This document shows, piece after piece, positions 38,935 through 44,309 of a stretch of 44,309 nucleotides of DNA. The translations under genes and the position numbers were made by a program. The notes beneath the pieces are model-generated. The model saw nothing but the letters and a program-made list of their open reading frames with translations. It was not told where the DNA came from and did no database searches. The DNA lies in assembly GCA_046733295.1 (NCBI GenBank), contig JBKPOY010000004.1:1-44309 (forward strand). The letters run 5' to 3'. Within the stretch, counting starts at the first letter, position 1. Every line of letters starts with the position of its first letter. Source of the DNA: 13-2-20CM-68-14 sp046733295. GTDB taxonomy: Bacteria > Actinomycetota > Thermoleophilia > Gaiellales > Gaiellaceae.

Positions 38935-40457
38935 GCGGCCTGCCTTGCCCCGCCGGTCATCGCTAGCCCGAGGTCCTCGGAGGACACCTCCGGCGAATAC
39001 TCGCCCACGATCCGCCCCTCGTAGACGACGAGGATCCGGTCGGAGAGCGAGAGGATCTCCTCCAGCTCGAACGAGACGAGCAGGATCGCGCGCCCTTCGT
39101 CGCGCTCCTCGACGAGCCGGCGGTGGACGAACTCGATCGCGCCGACGTCGAGGCCGCGCGTCGGCTGGGCGGCGATCAGCACGCGCGGGTCGCGGGAGAC
39201 CTCGCGGGCGACGACCACCTTCTGCTGGTTTCCACCGGAGAGGGCCCCCGCACGCGTGCGAGGGCCGCCGCCGCGGACGTCGAACTCGCGCAGAAGCGTC
39301 CTGGCGCGGGCGATCATGCGCGCCGGCCTCAGCCACGACCAGCGCGAGATCGGCTCCTTGTCGTAGTCGTGGAGGGCAAGGTTCTCGGCGAGCGTGAAGT
39401 CGAGCACGAGGCCACGGCGCTGCCGGTCCTCGGGGATGTGGCCCAGCCCCTCGTCGAGCCGCTGGTGGGCGGTTGCCTTCGTCACGTCGAGGTCCCCGAC
39501 CCGGATCGATCCGGCCGCGATCGGCCTGAGGCCGGTGAGGGCGTCGATCAGCTCGGTCTGACCGTTGCCGTCGACCCCCGCGATGCCGACGATCTCCCCG
39601 CCGCGCACGGTCAGCGACACGTCGCGGACGGCCTCGAGGTCGCGGTCGTCGAGCACACTGAGGCCGTCGACCACGAGCAGCGGCTCCCCCGGCTCGGCGG
39701 GCTTCTTCTCGACGCGGAGGAGCACCTCGCGGCCGACCATCATCCGGGCCAGCTCCTGCTCCGTGGCGCCCTGCGCGGTGACCGTGTCGATCATCTTGCC
39801 CCGGCGGAGAACCGTGATGCGGTCGGCGATCTCGAGCACCTCGTTGAGCTTGTGCGTGATGAAGATGATCGACTTGCCCTGCTCGGTGAGGCTGCGGATG
39901 ATCGCGAACAGCTCCGAGGCCTCCTGCGGGGTGAGGACGGCCGTCGGCTCGTCGAGGATGAGGATCTCGGCGCCGCGGAAGAGCGCCTTCAGGATCTCGG
40001 CGCGCTGCTCCTGGCCGACGCTGATGTTCTCGACCCGCGCATGCGGGTTGACGGCGAGACCGTACTGCTCGGAGAGCTCACGGACGCGCCGCTCGGCGAC
40101 GCCCTCGTCGAGCAGGATCGCTTCGCGCCTCGGCTCGACGCCGAGCACGATGTTCTCGGCGACGGTCATCACCGGGATCAGCATGAAGTGCTGGTGCACC
40201 ATCCCGATCCCATGGCCGATCGCCACGCGCGGGGAGCTGATCTTCACAGGCTCGCCGTTGACCAGGATCGAGCCGTCGTCCGGCGTGTACAGGCCGTAGA
40301 CGATGTTCATCAGGGTCGACTTGCCGGCGCCGTTCTCCCCCAGCAGCGCGTGAACCTCGCCTCGTGCGAGGTCGAAGTCGACGTGGTCGTTCGCGAGGAT
40401 CCCCGGGAACTCCTTGGTGATCCCACGGAGTTCCAGGATCGGCGACTCGGTGGCCAC
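38931..40457 (-). CDS. BMP-type nucleoside ABC transporter, double ATPase subunit
   Basis: A 508-residue protein with two fused nucleotide-binding domains (YufO/RnsB, RbsA-like). Domain 1 has Walker A GENGAGKST, Q-loop GMVHQHFMLI, and Walker B ILILDEPTA, but the signature is degenerate (ISVGQEQR). Domain 2 has a degenerate Walker A (GVDGNGQTE) and Walker B (VLIAAQPTRGLD, Glu to Gln), but a good signature LSGGNQQK. One composite site is thus likely hydrolytic (Walker A of domain 1 with the LSGGNQQK of domain 2), as is usual in this family. It powers the two permeases encoded just downstream. A terminator separates it from the binding-protein gene. Confidence 0.93.
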   Translation of the reverse strand: MATESPILELRGITKEFPGILANDHVDFDLARGEVHALLGENGAGKSTLMNIVYGLYTPDDGSILVNGEPVKISSPRVAIGHGIGMVHQHFMLIPVMTVAENIVLGVEPRREAILLDEGVAERRVRELSEQYGLAVNPHARVENISVGQEQRAEILKALFRGAEILILDEPTAVLTPQEASELFAIIRSLTEQGKSIIFITHKLNEVLEIADRITVLRRGKMIDTVTAQGATEQELARMMVGREVLLRVEKKPAEPGEPLLVVDGLSVLDDRDLEAVRDVSLTVRGGEIVGIAGVDGNGQTELIDALTGLRPIAAGSIRVGDLDVTKATAHQRLDEGLGHIPEDRQRRGLVLDFTLAENLALHDYDKEPISRWSWLRPARMIARARTLLREFDVRGGGPRTRAGALSGGNQQKVVVAREVSRDPRVLIAAQPTRGLDVGAIEFVHRRLVEERDEGRAILLVSFELEEILSLSDRILVVYEGRIVGEYSPEVSSEDLGLAMTGGARQAA

Positions 40458-40484
40458 GTGGCGATTCTAAGAGGCTGAAAAGAA

Positions 40485-40510
40485 CGAGGCGGGCCTTGCG
40501 GCCCGCCTCG
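40485..40510 (-). terminator. Terminator/attenuator between the binding protein and ATPase genes
   Basis: An 11-bp perfect stem (CGAGGCGGGCC / GGCCCGCCTCG) with TTGC loop; on the minus strand it is followed by TTCTTTTC. It follows the binding-protein gene, so it would make that message more abundant than the rest of the operon, a common arrangement for ABC importers. Confidence 0.85.
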
Positions 40511-40533
40511 AGTCGATCTCGTGCCGAGAGTCG

Positions 40534-41550
40534 CTAGAGCGTCTTCGGCGGGCGGATCTTGCGCTTGATGATCAACGCCTTGAGGGAGTTGACCCTCTTC
40601 ATGTACTTCGCGCACTTGCAGCGCGAGCTCATCTTGCCGAGCCCAACACCCTTGTTCTTGAGGTTGAAGACGAGGTCTCGGCCGCCCTTGAACTTGCCGG
40701 CCTTGACGGCCGCGACGGTCAGGTAGACCGATTGGTCGACGCGCTTGACGGCGCTGGTGAGGACGAACGAGCCGAGGCCGCCCTGGTCCTTGTCGACGCC
40801 GATGCCCCACTTGCCCTTGCTCTTGGCAGCGGAGAGGGCGCCGAGGCCGCAGCCACCCGCGACCTGGAAGACGACCTGCGAGCCGGCGGCGATCTGGTTC
40901 AGGGCCAGCTCCTTGCACTTCGACTGGTCGTTGAACGTCTGCGAGAAGTTCACGAGCGTCTTCGTGCCCGGCACGCACTTCTTGGCGCCGGCGCGATAGC
41001 CCGCGATGAAGATCGAGACGGTCGGGATGTTGAGGCCGCCGACCGCGCTGATGATCTTCTTGCCCTTCTCCTTCGCCTTGTACGCGGCGAGGCAGCCGAT
41101 CAGGTAGCTGTTCTCGTTCGTGTTGAACGTCAGCCCGGCGACGTTCTTGTCACTCTTGAAGGGCGCGGCTTTGACCGAGTAGTCGATGATCGCGAACTTG
41201 TTGGTCGGATACTTCTCGGCCGTTGCGTGCGTCGCGTCCGCCAGCAGGAAGCCAACCGAGATGATGATGTTGTACTTTGCGCGCGCGAGCGACTCGAGAT
41301 TCGGGATGTAGTCGTTCGTCGACTTCGACTCGACCGCCTTGTACTGGATCTTCAGCTCCTTGGCGGCCCGCTTCATCCCCTCCAGGGCCGACTGGTTGAA
41401 CGAACGATCGTTGAACCGACCGACGTCGCTGACCAGGCCGCCCTTGATGGTCGCCGACGAGGAAGCCATACCGGTCCCCGTCAGCAGCGCTGCGAGTGTC
41501 ACGAAAGCCGCACACAGCATCGCGACGCGCAGCAAGTGCTTGTTCTTCAC
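40534..41550 (-). CDS. BMP family ABC transporter substrate-binding protein (PnrA/RnsB-type)
   Basis: A 338-residue secreted binding protein. A signal peptide (LLRVAMLCAAFVTLAALLTG) is followed by the Bmp domain: GRFNDRSFNQSALEGMKRA, SVGFLLADATHATAEKYP, FNTNENSYLIGCLAA, GGLNIPTVSIFIAGYRAG and GIGVDKDQG. PnrA-like proteins bind purine nucleosides. Unlike most of the family there is no lipobox Cys at the end of the signal (GTGMASSS), so membrane anchoring would need another route. It is Lys-rich, with several Cys including RCKC near the C-terminus. GTG 41550 is preceded by AGGAGGG. First gene of the transporter operon. Confidence 0.9.
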   Translation of the reverse strand: MKNKHLLRVAMLCAAFVTLAALLTGTGMASSSATIKGGLVSDVGRFNDRSFNQSALEGMKRAAKELKIQYKAVESKSTNDYIPNLESLARAKYNIIISVGFLLADATHATAEKYPTNKFAIIDYSVKAAPFKSDKNVAGLTFNTNENSYLIGCLAAYKAKEKGKKIISAVGGLNIPTVSIFIAGYRAGAKKCVPGTKTLVNFSQTFNDQSKCKELALNQIAAGSQVVFQVAGGCGLGALSAAKSKGKWGIGVDKDQGGLGSFVLTSAVKRVDQSVYLTVAAVKAGKFKGGRDLVFNLKNKGVGLGKMSSRCKCAKYMKRVNSLKALIIKRKIRPPKTL

Positions 41551-41584
41551 GTATTTCCCTCCTGCCCCGTTGGGAGTTTTGATG

Positions 41585-41616
41585 ACTCTAACTCGCCGAC
41601 CTCGGTCCAGGCGAGT
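41585..41616 (-). promoter_or_regulatory. Putative promoter -10 with adjoining palindromic operator for the BMP operon
   Basis: TAGAGT (minus strand, 41585-41590) directly abuts an inverted repeat ACTCGCC (41591-41597) / GGCGAGT (41610-41616). An inner GACC/GGTC gives near-complete dyad symmetry. The position just upstream of the -10 suits a repressor site. The -35 is unclear. The regulator is unknown. Confidence 0.35.
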
Positions 41617-41646
41617 CCTCGTAATGTAAGACGTCCGCGGGGCGTC

Positions 41647-43851
41647 TTAGTTGGCGGTCACGCGTGAGAGCTCGCCCTCGTCGACCAGCACTCGACGCGG
41701 TTTCGAGCCCTCGTAGCCGGAGATGATCCCGCGGCGCTCGAGCATGTCGATCAGGCGGCCCGCACGGGTGTAGCCCACGCGCAGGCGCCGCTGCAGCAGC
41801 GACGTGGAGGCGGTCTGGGCGGTGACGACGATCTCGATGGCGCGATCGAGGAGCGGATCCTCGTCTGGGTCGAAATCCCCCTCACCGTCGTCGAGGTCGT
41901 CGGGCGGGGACTCGGGCGCCTCGAGCAGGCTCTCGTCGAGGTCCTGGTCGCGCTGGGCGCGGCACTGCTCGACCACGAGCGCGATCTCCTCCTCGGTCAC
42001 GAACGCCCCCTGGAGCCGTTGCAGCCGCGACGTGCCGAGCGGCTTGAAGAGCATGTCTCCCTGGCCCAGGAGGCTCTCCGCGCCCGACTGGTCGAGGATG
42101 ACGCGCGAGTCCGTCTGGCTCGAGACGGCGAAGGCGACCCTGCTCGGGACGTTCGCCTTGATCATCCCCGTGATCACGTCCACGGAGGGCCGCTGGGTCG
42201 CGAGCACGAGGTGGATGCCGACGGCGCGGCTCTTCTGCGCGAGCCTGATCACGGCGTCCTCCACGTCCTGGGGCGCGATCATCATCAGGTCGGCGAGCTC
42301 GTCGATCACGACGAGCAGGTAGGGGAGCGTCGGCTCGTTCCGCGAGCGAAAAGCGCGGTTCGCCTCGCTCAGATTCCGCGCGCGCACGGCCGAGAGCCGC
42401 TCGTACCGCCGCTCCATCTCGCTGACGACGTTCGCGAGCACGATCGAGGCCTCCTTGGGGCTCGAAACCACAGGTGTAAGGAGGTGCGGGATCGCCTCGT
42501 AGAAGTTCAGCTCGATCTTCTTGGGATCGATCAGGATGAGCCGAACCTCGTCGGGCGTCGAACGCAGCAGGATCGAGGTCAGGATCGTGTTGATGCAGCC
42601 CGACTTCCCCGAGCCCGTCGTTCCGGCGATGAGGATGTGCGGCATGCGCGCCAGGTCGGTCCAGACCGCCGAGCCGGAGATGTCCTTGCCGAGCCAGACG
42701 GAGAGCGGACTCGCGGTCTGCGGCAGGTCGCCGAAGATGTCGCCGAGCGCGACGTAGCTCGGGCTCGCGTTCGGCAGCTCGACGCCCACCGCCTGCTTGC
42801 CGGGAATCGGCGCGAGGATCCGGATCTCCGTCGTCGCGAGCGCGTAGCTGAGGTCGTCCTTGAGCGCGGCGACCTTCGAGACCTTCGTTCCGGGCGCGAG
42901 CTGGAGCTCGTAGCGCGTGACGCGCGGCCCGGAGATCTGACCGACCACGCTCGCCTCGACGCCGAAGTGCGCGAGCGTCTGCACGAGCGCCTCCGCCACC
43001 TTCGCGTTCTGGTCGGCCGAGGCGCCGGCGCCCTTGGGCGAGCTCCGCAGGATCGAGCGATCCGGGAGCCGGTAGTCCTTCGAGACGGCCTCGCCGACGT
43101 CGAACAGGCTCGCCTGGCTCGGCTCGTCGGTCTCCGGGTCCTCGAGCAGCAGCGGCGCCGGGCCGGGCGGCTCGACCTCCGAGACGACGTCGGGAAACTC
43201 GTTGACCGCGTCGATCGGGGGCGCGGCGATCCTCGTCGAGCCCGTCGATTCGTCCAGGGGCTCCACCAGCCTGAGCTCGGCGTTGTGCTGGATGCGCGCG
43301 CGCCGCGCGGCCGCGGCCGTGCTCGCGCGCCTGACCGCGGTGCCGGAGCGCCTGATGATCGCGCCTGCGGAGGCGCCGGTGAGAAGCAGCGTCCCGGCGA
43401 GCAGCGTCGTCACGCCGACGATCAGCACGCCGGTGCCGCCCAGCGCGACGCCGAAGAGCTTTGCGAGCCCGAGCCCGACCAGGCCCCCGTGAGCCTTACC
43501 CAGCGTGAGCATCAGGCCGGCCGCGAAGACGACGAGACCGGTCCGGAACGGCCGCATGTCGACGAGGTCGCTCCGCGCCAGCATCAGCGCGCCGACGGTG
43601 AGGCAAGCGACCGGGAAGATCATCCTCGCGGCGCCGATGAGAGAGTCGAGGCCCTCGCCCGCGAAGCCGCCTGCATACCCCCCGCTCCAGCCGAGGTAGA
43701 GGACAGTCGAGAGAAAGACACCGACCGCCGCGAGCACGAGCCCGAGCAACTCGGGGTGCTGGTGCCCGCGCGTGCTCGACGTCCGCCTCTTCTTGCGGAC
43801 GCGAGCAGGGGTACGCGGCTTCGGAGAGCGCTTCTTACGGCGGCGAGCCAT
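41647..43851 (-). CDS. ftsK: DNA translocase FtsK/SpoIIIE
   Basis: A 734-residue translocase. A very basic N-terminus is followed by four TM helices (~35-165) and a short acidic/Pro linker (~210-260). The alpha/beta motor has Walker A GTTGSGKSGCIN, LILIDPKKIELNFYE, Walker B YLLVVIDELADLMM and AQKSRAVGIHLVLATQRPS. The C-terminal gamma winged helix (TSLLQRRLRVGYTRAGRLID, LERRGIISGYEGSKPR) reads polar DNA motifs. It moves chromosome ends through the division septum. Its size is SpoIIIE-like, without the long linker of E. coli FtsK. ATG 43851 is the obvious start. Confidence 0.95.
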   Translation of the reverse strand: MARRRKKRSPKPRTPARVRKKRRTSSTRGHQHPELLGLVLAAVGVFLSTVLYLGWSGGYAGGFAGEGLDSLIGAARMIFPVACLTVGALMLARSDLVDMRPFRTGLVVFAAGLMLTLGKAHGGLVGLGLAKLFGVALGGTGVLIVGVTTLLAGTLLLTGASAGAIIRRSGTAVRRASTAAAARRARIQHNAELRLVEPLDESTGSTRIAAPPIDAVNEFPDVVSEVEPPGPAPLLLEDPETDEPSQASLFDVGEAVSKDYRLPDRSILRSSPKGAGASADQNAKVAEALVQTLAHFGVEASVVGQISGPRVTRYELQLAPGTKVSKVAALKDDLSYALATTEIRILAPIPGKQAVGVELPNASPSYVALGDIFGDLPQTASPLSVWLGKDISGSAVWTDLARMPHILIAGTTGSGKSGCINTILTSILLRSTPDEVRLILIDPKKIELNFYEAIPHLLTPVVSSPKEASIVLANVVSEMERRYERLSAVRARNLSEANRAFRSRNEPTLPYLLVVIDELADLMMIAPQDVEDAVIRLAQKSRAVGIHLVLATQRPSVDVITGMIKANVPSRVAFAVSSQTDSRVILDQSGAESLLGQGDMLFKPLGTSRLQRLQGAFVTEEEIALVVEQCRAQRDQDLDESLLEAPESPPDDLDDGEGDFDPDEDPLLDRAIEIVVTAQTASTSLLQRRLRVGYTRAGRLIDMLERRGIISGYEGSKPRRVLVDEGELSRVTAN

Positions 43852-43910
43852 CGGCCGCGCGTCATTCGACGCGGCCGCGGCCAGCCCTTTCCCTCAGCTA
43901 CCCGGGCCCG

Positions 43911-44309
43911 TCACGCAGCGAGCGCGCGGAGATCGTCGAGCGTGCGCCCGAGCAGGTTCTCCCGCAGGTCGAACAGGCCCGCCCAGAGCGAGGCGCGGTC
44001 GGGCGCCGTCCGGATGCGAGCCGCGTCCGACAGGCCCTGCAGCGCCCGGACGAAGACCGCCAGCTCGAGGTATGTCTGGGCGACGCGGATCGGGTTGACG
44101 TGGACGCCGGCGCGGTCGAGGATCGGCGCCCACTCGAGCAGCTCGGCGGCTCCCGGTGCCCCGTACCAGGAGCGGCCTTCCGCCCAGTCCGGCTCGAGCT
44201 CGAGCAGGTAGCGCCCGAGTGGCCCCTCGAGCCCGGCAAGAGCCGTCTCGGCACGGTCGGCAGCGCGTCGGAGCGCGGCCTGCCTTCGCCCGGGGGTGGC
44301 CGGCTCGGG
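43911..44309 (-). CDS. C-terminal part of an unknown protein
   Basis: The minus strand is open from the right edge to a TGA at 43911-43913 (132 codons seen), so the gene starts beyond the window. The visible part is helical, with regular Leu/Ala heptads and Trp/Asp-rich segments (LELEPDWAEGRSWYGAPGAA; LEWAPILDRAGVHVNPIRVA; SLWAGLFDLRENLLGRTL). Codon use fits a real gene far better than the overlapping frame ending at 43898. It stops 59 nt before ftsK and may share its transcript. I do not recognise the family. Confidence 0.55.
   Translation of the reverse strand, partial: PEPATPGRRQAALRRAADRAETALAGLEGPLGRYLLELEPDWAEGRSWYGAPGAAELLEWAPILDRAGVHVNPIRVAQTYLELAVFVRALQGLSDAARIRTAPDRASLWAGLFDLRENLLGRTLDDLRALAA

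Noticed and set aside
42019..44211. A 730-codon plus-strand frame opposite ftsK
   Set aside because: Arg/Asp/Gly-rich shadow of ftsK, whose motifs on the other strand are unambiguous.
43898..44254. Minus-strand frame with ATG at 44254
   Set aside because: Ser/Arg/Thr-rich composition typical of an off-frame shadow; the overlapping frame ending at 43911 has protein-like composition.

Overview
High-GC bacterial chromosome, most likely a deep-branching actinobacterium of the Thermoleophilia/Gaiellales/Rubrobacter type. The evidence is the strong GC bias with many GTG/TTG starts and 4-nt stop/start overlaps, a MurT/GatD pair, a GarA-like FHA protein next to an FtsR-type MerR regulator, a small one-motif RsiG-like protein (the form described from basal actinobacteria), RNase Y with MiaA and MiaB, and two RpoD-class sigma factors. 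I see no phage, plasmid, insertion sequence or CRISPR. This is core-genome sequence with some unusual members.

Layout, left to right. 1-186: start of a secreted sugar-dehydrogenase-like gene running off the left edge. 187-696: no gene seen. 728-805: tRNA-Pro(GGG) with its terminator. 967-1377: single-domain response regulator. 1374-2387: short HutF-like deiminase, divergent from a tight + strand operon (2405-7473): pgsA, a nucleotidyltransferase/phosphomannomutase-like fusion, an rsiG-like gene, a zinc-ribbon/FHA gene, ftsR and apt. 7516-9075: small unknown and membrane proteins. 9109-9367: DnaA-box-like repeats and a candidate small RNA with its own promoter and terminator. 9600-11621: two RpoD-class sigma factors tail to tail. 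11794-13311: stand-alone class II glutaminase and a protein with homing-endonuclease-associated repeats. 13403-16242: large membrane GGDEF/HD-GYP protein preceded by a 27-codon upstream ORF. 16454-18292: secreted subtilase with a Trp-rich pentapeptide repeat tail. 18499-20621: murT-gatD. 20770-22976: hflX-dut-nudix. 22986-26679: lysine/DAP genes dapE-dapC-dapD, with dapF converging on them. 26609-29869: miaA, a YbhN-like membrane protein, miaB. 30013-31626: rny. 31816-36118: rodZ-like, cinA, thpR, recA, recX, all overlapping. 36145-41550: small membrane protein and a BMP-type nucleoside ABC transporter. 41647-43851: ftsK. 43911-44309: 3' end of an unknown gene.

Themes. (1) Cyclic di-GMP: a protein with both synthetase and phosphodiesterase signatures lies about 8 kb from an RsiG-like protein carrying a near-perfect c-di-GMP-binding motif. 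Neither sigma factor here looks like RsiG's usual WhiG partner, so that partner should be elsewhere. (2) Cell envelope: pgsA, the sugar-nucleotide fusion, murT/gatD, the DAP genes, the rodZ-like gene and ftsK. DapF is odd: both catalytic cysteines are serines. (3) Several genes have a -10-like hexamer 6-8 nt before the start codon and no Shine-Dalgarno, which suggests leaderless mRNAs.

All calls rest on reading motifs and gene order by eye. No database search was possible, so family names come from recognised motifs, and start codons are choices argued in each entry.
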